Numbered from the stretch's first letter, positions 1 through 10,985 are shown. The stretch is 64,000 nt of DNA from Macrothele yani (GCA_039090855.1 CM077005.1:14423921-14487920), one strand, 5' to 3'. Notes: generated by a model not told the origin, from the sequence alone. Numbers and translations: made by a program.

Positions 1-129
1 TGCGCAAAAGCCGAGAGGGAGCTCAGCTCTGCGCCTTTTGCGAACTCTTTACATTGATTACATGTGGCTTTGTGCTCATGAAAATTCCGGTGCAGTCGTT
101 TTAACTCTTTCCGCTTGACTCTCGGGTGA
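1..129. other. no gene seen at left edge
   Basis: This stretch is moderately GC-rich and precedes the tandem array. I recognise no coding region, RNA gene or transposon end in it. Confidence 0.5.
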
Positions 130-645
130 CGCCCAACGTTACGAAATCGGCGAATAGCCCGCGTGGCGGGTGTGGCCTGTCACCACGATAATGTCTCTAT
201 AACTAGCATGTTGGCTCTTGCAAGAAATTTCTTTTCCGCCATATAGGCCGGGTGTGACCCGCCATGCTGTTGACGCGACGCCTAAATAGCTCGTATGCCA
301 GGGCTCGCGAGACATTTCTTTTCCACCAAATAGATAAAAAAAAAAATGTCATCGACGTGTCGGGTGTCACCCACGATATCGATGACGCCTCTATAACTCG
401 CATGTTGGCGCTCGCGAGGAATTTCTTTTTGCAGAATAGCTCACGTGTTGGGTTTCATCTGCGACGCCTATGATGCCTCTATAGCTCACACATCAGCGAT
501 CGCAAGGAATTTCTTTTTCGCCGTGTAGCTCGTGTGTCGGGTGTCATCTGCCCCGCCTATGACGCCTTTATAGCTTGCATTTTGGTGCTCGCGAGACATT
601 TCTTTTTCGCTGAATAGGTAGGATGTCGGAGCTGACGGGCCAAAG
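130..645. repeat. 88-89-bp tandem array (about 5 units)
   Basis: The core (A)ATTTCTTTT recurs at about 226, 313, 419, 508 and 597, spaced 87, 106, 89 and 89 bp. Each unit also repeats a 'CTCTATAACTCGCATGTTGG'-like segment, a 'GCTCGCGAG' segment and a 'GTGTCGGGTGTCA' segment. The long second interval has extra sequence that includes an A-run near 336. The units are diverged, so this is an old minisatellite-like array. Its GC-rich, CpG-containing composition differs from the AT-rich surroundings. Short open frames on both strands here read through the repeat and are not treated as genes. Confidence 0.8.
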
Positions 646-990
646 CTGAACTTTCATTGCTAAGTTGTGGCCTCTACTGCAGAAATATATATATATATAA
701 TTTTTAAATAAAACTACATTTTGGAACTTATTCATTTTATTAAAAAGTGTTATAAATGATTCTGAGATTTTAAAATAAATATTTTTGATATACTGAAAAT
801 CTTACTGGAGGTCGAAGCGCTTTTACTGAAAACTACGGAAAAATTCGGATTTTTTTTACTGATGACCCCTTTCTCAGATTGGCATCCCTGTATTTGGACT
901 CCTTTAAAAACTCCTGGAAAGCTCCTTAATTGGACTTTCAAAAATGAGCATGAACCCTGGAGATGTTGCAAGGGCAGGCCCATTCGGGTT
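646..990. other. intergenic sequence with an (AT)n run
   Basis: An (AT)n run lies near 685-700. I recognise no other structure. The final 14 bases hold the upstream copy of the target-site duplication of the next SINE. Confidence 0.5.
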
Positions 991-1229
991 GCCGCCCTGG
1001 TGGCACAGTGGTCTAAGCAATGGCCTCTGATCATTCGTCCGAACGGGGTCCGGGTTCGAATCCCGGTGAGGCATGGATGTTGTGTTTGTCTTACAGCACT
1101 GGCTCTCTCCCTTCTCTGGAACCAGTGACCCTAAATTAGGGACGGGCGACTGCTTATAGCCCATTGAGTTGCTCACGGCGGTCGTTAAACCTTCAATCAA
1201 ATACAAAAAAAAAAAAAAAAAAAAAAAAA
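991..1229 (+). mobile_element. tRNA-derived SINE, copy 1
   Basis: The head looks like a tRNA gene, with a box A-like TGGCACAGTGGTCTAAGC and a box B GGTTCGAATCC about 45 bp later. A conserved body follows (CTAAATTAGGGACGGGCGAC, then GCCCATTGAGTTGCTCACGG and GGTCGTTAAACC) and ends in a long A tail. A perfect 11-bp duplication, GGCCCATTCGG, flanks it at 977-987 and 1230-1240. That duplication plus the poly(A) tail shows LINE-type retroposition. At least six other copies lie in this window. The internal boxes would be read by RNA polymerase III. The mobilising LINE is not evident here: the tail does not match the 3' end of the LINE at 59-64 kb. Confidence 0.9.
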
Positions 1230-1370
1230 GGCCCATTCGGTTCATTTTGTGTTACTGAGTCAGTTCTCTGGGCACTCATCATGCGCGCATTTTTTCAGGG
1301 TTCCCACTCAACCTGGAAAACAGAGAAAACCTGGAATTCTCAGGGAATTTGAAAATGGTTCCAAAAATCA

Positions 1371-1490
1371 AGGAAAACTCAGGGAAAGTTACCCTTTTTT
1401 GTAAAAATCAGGGAAAACTCAGGGAAAGTTACTCTTTTTTGTAAAAATCAGGGAAAACTCAGGGAAAATTACCTTTTTTTTTTTTGTAAA
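1371..1490. repeat. 40-bp subterminal tandem repeat, 3 copies
   Basis: The motif GGAAAACTCAGGGAAA occurs at 1371, 1411 and 1451, exactly 40 bp apart. TTTTTTGTAAAAATCA separates the copies. It lies just inside the left inverted repeat of the putative hAT-like element and may be a transposase-binding subterminal array. Confidence 0.8.
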
Positions 1491-1988
1491 AATCAATGGA
1501 TACTTTATTTTGCCAAAAAACATATTTTCAGGATTTCAAACTTTTGCTTGCAATTACTGCCTGCCTATACTCGGGACAAACTTAATCTGTCATTGGAAGG
1601 AAGGCTACAGAGTGTATACTTCCACTGCATAAAATAGTTCCGGTCTAAAAGCTTGTACTCCAGCTTCAACTGGCACTTAAAAAGGACACAGATGTTCAAT
1701 ACGTTCTGTGTGTGTGCATTTAAAATATTCAGATCTCAGTTTCAACGGCATTTCTAAAAAATGCAGACATTCGTGTTTTGGTGACGTCACTGATGGTTCT
1801 CTGTCACAGCATTCTTGTTTGGGTCAGAGTTAAGCTGTCAACCCAGGGGATATTTATTGCTGTGGGGGTCATTAGCAGAAGGATGAGGGCGAAAAAAGTG
1901 TTTCCCAGGGCATTTCGCGTTTCTCCCCCTGGTTTCTCCTTCTTGATTGTTGTTTTAAAACACTCTTCTGCCTTTTCGGTTTTTTCGA

Positions 1989-2270
1989 ATGGCATCTGCC
2001 GGTCACTCAAGTGTATTTCAGCCGCATAAAACTGGGAAACCATTACGAAGCTCTGCTAAGGTGATCGTTATGAATGTTTTCACTAAATTGATGGAGAAAC
2101 ACTCGCCGAATAAATCAGAAAATGAAATAACAGTTCTTACGGCAGAACTCACTGGTGTTTCAAGTCGCACCATTTCGAGAATGAAGGTTGAATTTAGTAT
2201 TGAAGTACCTCAGATCCATCGGCAATTTATTTCTTCAAATCAAAATACAATTCTCGCTTGGCTTACATAG
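1989..2270 (+). pseudogene. short helix-turn-helix-like frame, possible transposase N-terminus
   Basis: This 93-codon frame contains a basic segment GKPLRSSAKVIVMNVF, then TAELTGVSSRTISRMK, which has the look of a recognition helix-turn-helix. I associate this arrangement with the N-termini of some arthropod transposases, but only from general resemblance. The frame ends abruptly and no catalytic domain follows. It sits inside the putative hAT-like element, which supports a transposon origin. A chance frame cannot be excluded. Confidence 0.3.
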
Positions 2271-2956
2271 AACGTTTTCTCGAAATTAGTTTGGAGTTCC
2301 CAATTCAGTTCTCAATATAGGCCAAGAAACGGCTATCTTTTCCTTTTGAACTTTTGTGCGCAGTTGCCTTAAACGCGTATGAACCGGCATGAAAATTCAG
2401 ACAAATGAAAGAGTTCCTTCCACTGCCACACATAATTCGGAAACTTTGGAAAACTACCACACATTCAAAGTGTTCCTCGGAGGAACAACAATTTGTGCCC
2501 GGCCCGTCAATGAAAAACGTGGCAATTTTCCAAGTTGCTGAAAGATGTGTGGCAGTTTACCGTGAACCCTAAAATATCATTTACCACAGAAACAGGCTCT
2601 TGTCCAGTACTTATGGCAACACAGGGTAGTTAAAAATGCATACACATTTAACAGGTGTCTGTTATAAAAAAAAAAATCTAATCAAGGCAAAATTTTGGAA
2701 AGAACAAAATTTTACGCATAACTGATGACATGGTAAAAATACTTTTAATTAAATCCCGCAGTTGGTAATCTTCAAGCAGTAAGTATAAATAAATGAAATA
2801 TATATATATATATAAAAAAAAAAAGAAAAATATGTGAAAACAAAATTAGGCCACTTAAGACTTCTTCCCGTGTTTAGCAAAGATAATTTCATTTTAAAAG
2901 AAAGAAACGTTACACGTTCTGTAACATCTCAAAAAAAAAGGGAGACAGAGAGAGAG

Positions 2957-3080
2957 AAAAAATAAAATAAAATAAAATAAAATAAAATAAACTGCTTGTC
3001 TACTGGTCTGCAAAGAGCGCAGGGGAGGGGGTTAAAATAGAGGGGTTTGGTAAGGGATCATGGTGACAGACAGACAGACA
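2957..3080. repeat. simple repeats (GA)n, (AAAAT)n, (CAGA)n
   Basis: A GA-rich run leads into about seven AAAAT units ending near 2991. A (CAGA)4 run follows near 3065-3080. No gene overlaps them. Confidence 0.8.
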
Positions 3081-4080
3081 GCCCGCCCTGAGGGGTTGTG
3101 GGAGAAGTTTTCCAAGTGAAGGTTAATTACACACCATTAGTGCGGAGTAATACTGGGAGTGAAAAGGTCACCGTAGCTTCGGCCTCATTGCCAGGATAGC
3201 TTTGCCCCGAGTATAGAATTTTGTAGATCTTACTTTCAGTTATATTAAATATTTCCTTTATTCTCTAAAAAAAGATGCAAAATTGAATTTTTAAAATTGC
3301 CAGTTATTAAGCTTTTGTTCAATTTCTGTAGGCAGTTGTTATAACGTGGAACAATTAAGCACAATTGCTCCTGCTTGAAGAAACACTTAACGAGAGAACC
3401 AACCAAATGATGGATCAAAGTCCTTTGTCTGTTGGTTCTCTTGAAACATGCTTCTTTGAACAGAGCCATTCCATCATTAAGCTTAGCTGCATTGTGTTAT
3501 AGAAAAACTGAAACTATTCAACTGACAGATTTTTTCTTACATATGACCTGTTTCTATGGAAATGTATTTACAAATTCCGTGTGGGTAGTATTCACAAAAG
3601 TTCATGGAACTTTGGTACAGAAAATAATGTGCACAGTTAGTTGTTATTAATGAAAAGCAGGTAATTTTATAAAGACAAATTACGTAAATAATTTACAAGT
3701 GTGTGCTTTGGCGAGAAAAATGAATGGAATGGAATGAAATGTAACAATTCTTTGCAACATGCTACTCTGGAAAACTTTGAAAACCACCTGGAGAAAGTGG
3801 AAAATTCAGGGAATTTTTTTATTACTTTTGAGTGGGAACCCTAGAAATTCTAAAGATCATGTATTATTTTATAGGCTAAACCATGAGAACACGCTATTGC
3901 AGTTATTATAGGTACCATATCGTTACTCGCCTGTCAGCTCGAATCATCTCCACCCAACTGAGTCATTATCTCCAGCAACTTTTGAGCATCCCCAAGAGAA
4001 TTTATCAGCCCAGTTGTGTAGCGCTTTATGGGCAAACATTTCTTACCGTAAACAAGAAATATGTCCGTATGAATATCGTT

Positions 4081-4308
4081 GGGGTTTTTTTTTTTTTTTT
4101 TATTGGAGGTTTAACGACCATCGTGAGCAACTCAATGGGCTATAAGCAGTCGCCAGTCTCTAATTTAGGGTCACTGGTTCCAGGAAGAGAGAGAGCCAGT
4201 GCCGTAAGACAAACGCAACATCCATGCCTGACCGGGATTCGAACCCGGACCCCTTACAGACGAATGATCAGAGGCCAGCGCCTTAGACCACTGCGCCACG
4301 GGGGCGGC
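4081..4308 (-). mobile_element. tRNA-derived SINE, copy 2
   Basis: This is the same family as the copy at 991, read on the minus strand: an initial T-run (the A tail), the GGTTTAACGACC body and GGATTCGAACC (box B reversed). It ends in GGGGGCGGC. A 9-bp duplication, AATATCGTT, flanks it at 4072-4080 and 4310-4318. Confidence 0.9.
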
Positions 4309-4560
4309 AAATATCGTTTGCAGCCAAAGAAAATACACAACTGCACACAGCTCTTTGGTGATACTCTCCTTGAGCATGGTTGCCATTTGCGATCTAAACT
4401 GGCCATGTGCATGAAATACCGAATGTCTCCTACGTTGAACTATGAGTAAGCTGGATTGTGCTGCCACCTAATGACACCTTTAGAAACTAATAACTACCAT
4501 TATCACCTATCCTATGACTGTTTGCGACTTGTTTATTAACTTCCCTTCATATTATGTTAT

Positions 4561-4779
4561 GCCGCCCTGGTGACGCAGTGGTCTAAGCGATGGCCTCTGA
4601 TCATTTGCCTGAAAGGGGTCCGGGTTCGAATCCCGGTGAGGCATGGATCTTGTGTTTGTCTTACGGCACTGGCTCTCTCCCTTCCCTGGAACCAGTGACC
4701 CTAAATTAGGGGCGAGCGACTGTTTATAGCCCATTGAGTTGCTCACGGTGGTCGTTAAACCTCCAATAAAAAAAAAAAT
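4561..4779 (+). mobile_element. tRNA-derived SINE, copy 3
   Basis: The full head, body and short A tail of the family are present. A 7-bp TATGTTA lies on each side (4553-4559 and 4786-4792), a weak candidate for the target-site duplication. Its orientation is opposite to copy 2, only 250 bp away. Confidence 0.88.
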
Positions 4780-4937
4780 AAATCATATGTTAAGTTCTTA
4801 ACCTTTTCGTCCTCTTTTCAGCAAATGTATGAGGGTTGTACCGAAAGTAATGCTAAAGTGGGCATAACTTTTTATTAACTGACAGGTCATTCAAATTGCA
4901 CATGTTGGTAGAGTAACTTTTTCTCTATACAAAGTTA

Positions 4938-6219
4938 CTACTTAACATAGTCTCCATCACAAGCGAGGCATTTGCGCCATCGTTGAACCCAACTCTCGAA
5001 TCCTCTTTGAAAAAATTCAGGTGTGGGCCGTTGTACCCACTTCTTCACGGCCACTTTCACCTCATATGTGTCATCAAATCGTTGTCCCCGGCGACTGCGC
5101 TTCATTGGATCAAACAGGTGGAAGTCGGAGGGCACCAGATCTGGGCTGTATGATGGATGGGGGACCACCGACTAGCCTAATTTGCTGATCACCTGATTTG
5201 TTGCCAAAGATGTGTGTGGTCTCGCATTGTCATGGTGAATGTGGATCTTTTTCAGATTCTTTTTTGGTCTGTTCCTCCTTATGGCTTCTCTAAGCTTCCT
5301 GAGTGTCTCAATGTACCATTTGCTGGTCACGGTGCGGCCATGTTCCAGAAAATGAAGAAAAATGACACCGCTGTCATACCAAAAAATAGTCATCATGACT
5401 TTCTGTGCTGATCGCTGGCTCTTGAACTTCTTAGGGCCGCCCCGGTGGCGCAGTGGTCTAAGCGATGGCCTCTGATCATTCGTCTAAAAGGGGTCCGGGT
5501 TCGAATCCCAGTGAGGCATGGATGTTGTATTTGTCTTACGGCACTGGCTCTCTCCCTGGAACCAGTGACCCTAAATTAGGGACGGGCGACTGCTTATAGC
5601 CCATAGAGTTGCTCACGGTGGTCGTTAAACCTCAAAAAAAAAAAAAAAAAAAAAAAAAGACTTCTTAGGCCTTAATAAAGAGGTGTGATGCCATTCCATG
5701 GATTGATTTTTTGTTTCTGGATCATAAAGATACACCCACACTTCATTCCCTGTCACCAGATCAAAAAAAAAAAAGTGTCTTCATTGGCTTCAAACCCTTC
5801 CAGCAGATCACAGCCAACTTCCACCCTTCTCTCCTTTAAATCAGGTATCAACTTCCAAGGTACCCACTTTGCACACACTTTCCTATACCCTAAGTCTTCC
5901 ATCATCTTCTGTATGGCATTGTGACCACAGTCCAGTTGTGCAACAACCTCACCGATTGCGACTCTTCTCTCTGCGCAAATCAATTCATCCACATGTGACG
6001 ATTTGTGTCAGTTGTCGCAGATGATGGTCTCCAACTGCGTGGTTTGTCTTTAATGCTGGTTTCCATATCTTTAAACTTCTTCATCCATCTGTGTACATTG
6101 CTGTTGTCAATGGTGTCATCTCCGTAAACATTCTGTGGCCTTCTGTGGATGTCAGATAGCCTGCACCCTTCCTTCGTCAAGAACACAATGATGGCATGTT
6201 GCTTCTGCTTGGAATCCAT
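4938..6219 (-). pseudogene. mariner DD34D transposase, inactivated
   Basis: The protein starts MDSKQKQHAIIVFLTKEGC at 6219 and reads through the N-terminal helix-turn-helix half with frame breaks. The first catalytic Asp (usual context VTGDE) is Asn here: VTGNE. The second lies in HHDNARPHTS and the third in PSDFHLF, 34 residues apart, which defines DD34D. An in-frame TAG lies between them near 5169-5171. The SINE also interrupts the frame. Known mariner transposases cut and paste DNA at TA sites. This copy cannot do so, given the lost catalytic residue, the stop and the insertion. Confidence 0.88.
5436..5659 (+). mobile_element. tRNA-derived SINE, copy 4, inside the mariner
   Basis: The copy is complete, with a long A tail and a perfect 10-bp duplication ACTTCTTAGG at 5426-5435 and 5660-5669. 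It interrupts the mariner transposase coding region. It lacks about 6 bp in the 'CTCTCCC' segment relative to other copies. Confidence 0.92.
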
Positions 6220-6552
6220 TATTTACTTACAATTAAGAAGAAAAGTTACTATACAGGAAGAGTTACTGTACCAACATGTGCAATTTGAACGACCTCTGTC
6301 AGTTAATAAAGTTATGCCCACTTTTGCATTACTTTTGGTACAACTCTTGTATATGCACAAGTGTCCACTAATTTTACTGTGTTCTTCACGTTTGGCTTAT
6401 AGTTACCGTCTTGGATTAGAAAAGTTTTTAGCTGTTCGTGGTACAGATTAAAAAGCAAGTGAACACACAAATGTATCTTGTTAAAAGTTATTGTAGTTTG
6501 GCACTTTCCTAAACTCTATTTAGGATAGCTGTTGTAAAGAAAACATACATTA

Positions 6553-7700
6553 GGTGTGTGCAAAAGTTTTACCTTCTTCTTTTAGTAGAGAAACAAAATA
6601 AATTTTTCTGTATAAATAATATCTCTATTCTTTTACACAATTGCCATTATTATCTGTGACCTCTTGCCAACTTTCTGGTAGTAACTAAATTCCACTTCTA
6701 ACTCTTCCTCTTTGGAGTTAAAAAAAGCAACAACAACTTATGATGCAGTTTTGACATCTTTAACTTCGTAGGTTTTTCCATCGAAGTTCTGAAGAGATCC
6801 ATGAAAGTGGTAGTCCGTAGGTGCAAGGTCTAGGAAATAGGGGGTGGGTGTGTGTGTGTGTGTGGGGGGGGGGGTGGTGGTAAGGTAGTAATGTTTTCCA
6901 TACAGTGTCCAGTAATTTTCTCTGAGTAGCTAAAACTGTATGGAGGTCTTGTATTTTCATGTTGCAAGATGATGCCTTTGATATTAATCAGTGCTGGACA
7001 CTGAAATTTAAATTTTTCTTTCCGACTAGGCAATACAGGTCAGCATTTATTGTTTGGTTATGTGCAACTAGCTCCCAGTGGTTTACCCCCTAGACATCCC
7101 ACCATACATTTAATAAGACTTTCCTTGAATGCAGTCCTCTTGAAGTTGATGTAGCAGGCTCTCCAACTTGGCATAAAGTCCCTTGATGCTTTACATTTCT
7201 GTAAAGAACCCACTTTTCATCACCTGTAACTAATCGTTTCAAGAAAGGTTCATTTTGTGATGCAAGCAAAGAAAGACAGGTGATCATTCTGTCCAATTGA
7301 TTTCTTGCGGATAGGTCGTGTGGTTTCCACTGGTTGAACTTTGTGTAATAAACCCAAGCTTATGCATCCTTCTTTCAACCATTGTTCTACATACCGAAAA
7401 CCTTTTATGATATAATTCTTTAATGGTTAGATTTTGTTCATTTGATATGGCTTGGTTGAGATCTTCAGAAACCTCGTGGACATCCAGAATGTAGTTGATC
7501 TCTGCAGCTTCTGTCTCCTTCATTGAATTTCTGGAACCAACTGCAATATGTGCTTTTGTCTACAGAATCCTCACCATATACCTCACAAATGTTGCAGCAG
7601 GCTTCAGCTGCATTGCTGCCTTTATTGAACTCATAAAGCAATCAATGCCTAATGTGACCCTTATTGCTTGAAATGTTAACCCTTGTGTGACTTATTTATG
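6553..7700 (-). mobile_element. decayed mariner element, right end not found
   Basis: Minus-strand frames at 7284-7523, 7090-7296 and 6760-7033 give a mariner transposase in pieces. The first catalytic Asp is in LVTGDEKW. The second Asp position reads QHENTRPPYS, where Glu replaces the Asp of the usual HDNARPH. The N-terminal part includes EACCNICEVYGEDSVDKS, typical of mariner N-termini. The likely left end is GGTGTGTGCAAAAGTTTT at 6553. I could not find its inverted partner, so the right limit is approximate. A (GT)n/(G)n run has expanded at 6840-6874 inside the coding region. Confidence 0.75.
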
Positions 7701-8031
7701 AATGAGATAAGCACCTGCATACGTGATGCCATCTTATAGCCTACTCCTCAAAGCATCTTGGCCATCACACGCCCGTCTGTTATTGCTCTTGTTACTTAAA
7801 TTTTTTACTTGGACTTTGTATCATTCTTCTCTGAGAAAGTAACTTGTACAAAAAACTAGCGGATAATGCTTACCTTGGCATTCCTTTCTAGCGACGGGAA
7901 CATTTCACGCACGTGTTTTCCGGTCTTTGTTGATGTTATTGTCCTAAAGTCCGTTGTATGCGATGACTGGCTTTACTTCTCACACTTTTAGCTGGGTATA
8001 CTCATTGGATCTTTGCCTTAGGATTCAAACA

Positions 8032-9146
8032 TCAATTTTTACCGTTCTTTGTACTCGAAATTTTCGCCCATACTCTGGACATCTTCAGGAGCGTGGCGAC
8101 TTTACCACCGATGTTCGTGGTTAACTTCGCGCTAATGGAGTCCGATACTCTTTGTTGCCATTCGTCGGAAAAACTTTCCTGGATATATTTCGTTATCAAG
8201 CCCGGCTGGCGCCATCTATGTTTCATTAAGAACACTTTTTTTCCCCCGTATTTTTTTTTTTTTTTAATTTTCTTCTCCTATCCTGGTTTTCTTGTCTTTT
8301 TTTGCCTGTTTTTCTTTTGTTGTTGTTTTTCTTGTCTTATTAGTTCTTTCCACAGGCCCGATAATGTGCTAGGGTCGTTCTGGTTACATACCCTTGCTTT
8401 ATTTTTGTAGATTAATATTGCTTCTTCCCTCCTCATTTGCCTTTCCAATTTTTTATTCTTTTTTAGCATTTTAATTTCATCGAACTTTGGGAATGTCCGG
8501 TTTTCCAAGCAGAATTGCACTAAAGCAGTTTTGGCTTCTTTTTTTGCCAGTTAGATATGTGTTTAAGTCTTTTTTTTAATCTGTTTTTCGTACTTCCAAT
8601 GTACGATATTGGGGGTATGTGTGCTATTGGAATTTCGTAGGTTCCTGATTCTTCTAGCATTTTTCTCTGTTTTTTTGTTGACAGTCATACTTTTCACGGT
8701 GTGCACTGAGCTTCCTAGTTGTAAGTCATATTTAACACAGTGCCTATTGATTTCTTTACTCACTCCTTCCAGGTATGGGAAAGCTCCAATGTATTTCAAT
8801 TTTTTATTTCTCATCTTCCTTTGGTTGTGCACTTCTTGGCCTTCTTTACTCTGAGTCATATGCTTTTTACTCTCATGTATCCATTTATTAATTAGCTTGC
8901 TCGGGTACCCATACTCTTGTGATATTTTCGAGATAAACTCTAGCTCTTGATTTTTTAGCCTGTTGTTAGATGTGTGTGTGTACGCTCGCCGTATCAAGTT
9001 TACTATGCTGTTTTTTATGTATCACTGGATGGTGCGACGAGTATGGTATCAGTACAGGTATGTAAGTTGCTTTTCTGAACACAGAGTATTCAAAACTATT
9101 TTTGTTTTTCTTTAGTTGAATGTCCAGGAAGGATAGGCAATTATCC
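8032..9146 (-). pseudogene. PLE-A left arm: RT thumb and GIY-YIG remnant
   Basis: The minus strand reads outward from the centre: DNCLSFLDIQLKKNK, then the FRKATY...IPYSSHHP segment characteristic of the region after the PLE polymerase core, then a long basic helical stretch (QELEFISKISQEYGYPSKL). The GIY-YIG segment and a Lys/Arg-rich tail (to about 8278) follow in shifted frames. Several frameshifts make it non-functional. Penelope-like elements encode a reverse transcriptase fused to a GIY-YIG endonuclease. Confidence 0.75.
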
Positions 9147-9193
9147 TCTTCAAACTCAATAGTTAGCTCTATGGTGTTACAGATTTTGCCTAT

Positions 9194-10260
9194 AGGATAA
9201 TTGCCTATCCTTCCTGGACATTCAACTAAAGAGAAACAAAAATAGTTTTGAATACTCTGTGTTCAGAAAAGCAACTTACATACCTGTACTGATACCATAC
9301 TCGTCGCACCATCCAGTAATACATAAAAAAAACAGCATAGTAAACTTGATACGGCAAGCGTACACACACACATCTAACAACAGGCTAAAAAATCAAGAGC
9401 TAGAGTTTATCTCGAAAATATCACAAGAGTATGGGTACCCGAGCAAGCTAATTAATAAATGGATACATGAGAGTAAAAAGCATATGACTCAGAGTAAAGA
9501 AGGCCAAGAAGTGCACAACCAAAGGAAGATGAGAAATAAAAAATTGAAATACATTGGAGCTTTCCCATACCTGGAAGGAGTGAGTAAAGAAATCAATAGG
9601 CACTGTGCTAAATATGACTGTCAACAAAAAAACAGGAAAAAATGCTAGAAGAATCGGGAACCTACGGAATTCCAATAGCACACATACCCCCAATATCGTA
9701 CATTGGAAGTACGAAAAACAGATTAAAAAAGACTTAAACACATATCTAACTGGCAAAAAAAGAAGCCAAAACTGCTTTAGTGCAATTCTGCTTGGAAAAC
9801 CGGACATTCCCAAAGTTCGATGAAATTAAAATGCTAAAAAAGAATAAAAAATCGGAAAGGCAAATGAGGAGGGAAGAAGCAATATTAATCTACAAAAATA
9901 AAGCAAGGGTATGTAACCAGAACGACCCTAGCACATTATCGGGCCTGTGGAAAGAACTAATAAGACAAGAAAAACAACAACAAAAGAAAAACAGGCAAAA
10001 AAAGACAAGAAAACCAGGATAGGAGAAGAAAATTAAAAAAAAAAATACGGGAAAAAAAGTGTTCTTAACAAAACATAGATGGCGCCAGCCGGGCTTGATA
10101 ACGAAATATATCCAGGAAAGTTTTTCCGACAAATGGCAACAAGGAGTCGGACTCCATTAGCACAAAGTTAACCACGAACATCGGTGGTAAAGTCGCCACG
10201 CTCCTGAAGATGCCCAGAGTATGGGCGAAAATTTCTAGTATAAAGAACGGTAAAAATTGA
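9194..10260 (+). pseudogene. PLE-A right arm: RT thumb and GIY-YIG remnant
   Basis: The same content as the left arm, in the opposite orientation. The best frames are 9259-9648 (IPYSSHHPVIHKK then the basic helical region), 9605-9823 and 9780-10022. Combining frames, the endonuclease reads TYGIPIAHIPPISYIGSTKN, a GIY-YIG signature with spacing shorter than in PLE-B. A deletion near 9630 relative to the left arm and several frameshifts break it. Differences between arms (for example near 9620) show that they have diverged since formation. Confidence 0.75.
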
Positions 10261-10456
10261 TGTTTGAATCCTAAGGCAAAGGTCCAATGAGTATACCCAG
10301 TGAAAAGTGTGAGAAGTAAAGCCAGTCATCGCATACAACAGACTTTAGGACAATAACATCAACAAAGACCGGAAAACACGTGCGTGAAATGTTCCCGTCG
10401 CTAGAAAGGAATGCCAAGGTAAGCATTATCCACTAGTTTTTTGTACAAGTTACTTT

Positions 10457-10985
10457 GAAATATCGCACGTAAAAGAGAATAGTACAATAATTAGAGCTAT
10501 GTAATAGTCAGAATTAGAACTACTAAGTGGAATTGGCTCTGAGAAAGTGTTAGACTTTTGCATAAACTTTTCTCTCAAAACTGGTAGACTTTTGCATAAA
10601 CCTAATAATCTGTCATGTAGTCTAATGTCATTTCTCGGCACAAAAGCGCAGCATTGTCACTATTTTCGATGTAGCCATTTCTTCAGAAAACTTGAAAATT
10701 GCATCACACTGCAATAGAACTTGTGCATCTTCTGATTTCCATTCAAGCGTGCTGCTATTACATCACTTGGGACAAAAGTTCTAAGCAACTGAAGCGAAAC
10801 CATTGTAGCTTAGAAATCTGAATAATATTCAGATTTGCAATGGTAGCAGTAACATGATGCTACTTCATAACATCAACAACCCATTTCTCATCCAGATATG
10901 GTCATAAAACTACAACTGCTTAGCTTCAGTTGCTGGGAACTTTGTTGTCCTTGGTGGTGTAACTTTAGCATGCTCAAATGGAAGT
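10457..10985. other. no gene recognised
   Basis: A 17-bp TAGACTTTTGCATAAAC occurs twice, 33 bp apart, near 10552 and 10585. Minus-strand frames are short and match nothing I know. The next SINE (and its left duplication) starts at the right edge. Confidence 0.4.

Larger units (their letters stand above)
1296..3841. mobile_element. possible hAT-like DNA transposon
   Basis: The left end reads CAGGGTTCCCACTCAACC. The right end, read in reverse, gives CTAGGGTTCCCACTCAAAAG, so the two ends share AGGGTTCCCACTCAA as terminal inverted repeats. Both ends are followed inward by CTGGAAA- or TCAGGGAA-type subterminal repeats, as in many hAT-type elements. I cannot find a clear 8-bp duplication (GCATTTTT on the left against AAATTCTA on the right), so assignment and boundaries are uncertain. 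The interior includes a short helix-turn-helix-like frame and simple repeats. Confidence 0.5.
4830..6349 (-). mobile_element. mariner element with long inverted repeats, split by a SINE
   Basis: Inverted repeats of roughly 100 bp, beginning GGGTTGTACCGAAAGTAATG on the left and GAGTTGTACCAAAAGTAATG on the right (read inward), bound the element. TA lies on both sides (4828-4829 and 6350-6351), the standard mariner target. Without the SINE it would be about 1.29 kb, normal for a mariner. The transposase is on the minus strand and is inactivated. The SINE at 5436-5659 lies inside it, so the mariner is the older of the two. Confidence 0.9.
7836..10456. mobile_element. Penelope-like element A: inverted dimer (palindrome)
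   Basis: Two arms of about 1.3 kb (7836-9146 and 9194-10456) are near-perfect reverse complements with a 47-bp spacer. Each arm carries the 3' half of a Penelope-like element, with the start of the coding sequence at the centre and the 3' end outside. Neither arm has the RT catalytic motifs, so both are 5'-truncated. The outer ends match to AAAGTAACTTGTAC/GTACAAGTTACTTT. I found no convincing target-site duplication. See the two arm entries for the protein content. Confidence 0.85.

Noticed and set aside
203..473. Open frames in the tandem array
   Set aside because: They read through the 88-89-bp repeats on both strands and have no recognisable domain or coding bias.
991..1080. tRNA gene at SINE heads (also 4561, 5436, 10986, 32657)
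   Set aside because: Boxes A and B are present, but the acceptor and anticodon arms do not pair as a tRNA and every copy continues into the same body and A tail. These are SINE heads.
1296..3841. Confident hAT classification
   Set aside because: The inverted ends agree, but no 8-bp duplication or transposase domain is visible, so it is listed only as possible.
3883..4449. 188-codon plus-strand frame
   Set aside because: Its middle is the reversed SINE, including the poly(T) read as a Phe run. No support outside the SINE.
4938..6219. SETMAR-like host gene
   Set aside because: The frame matches the transposase part of such proteins, but it has terminal inverted repeats, TA flanks, a lost catalytic residue, a stop and a SINE. 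No SET domain is present.
7836..10456. Assembly fold-back artefact for PLE-A
   Set aside because: The arms carry many differences and an arm-specific deletion, so they are two real sequences rather than one read twice. Long reads could still test this.
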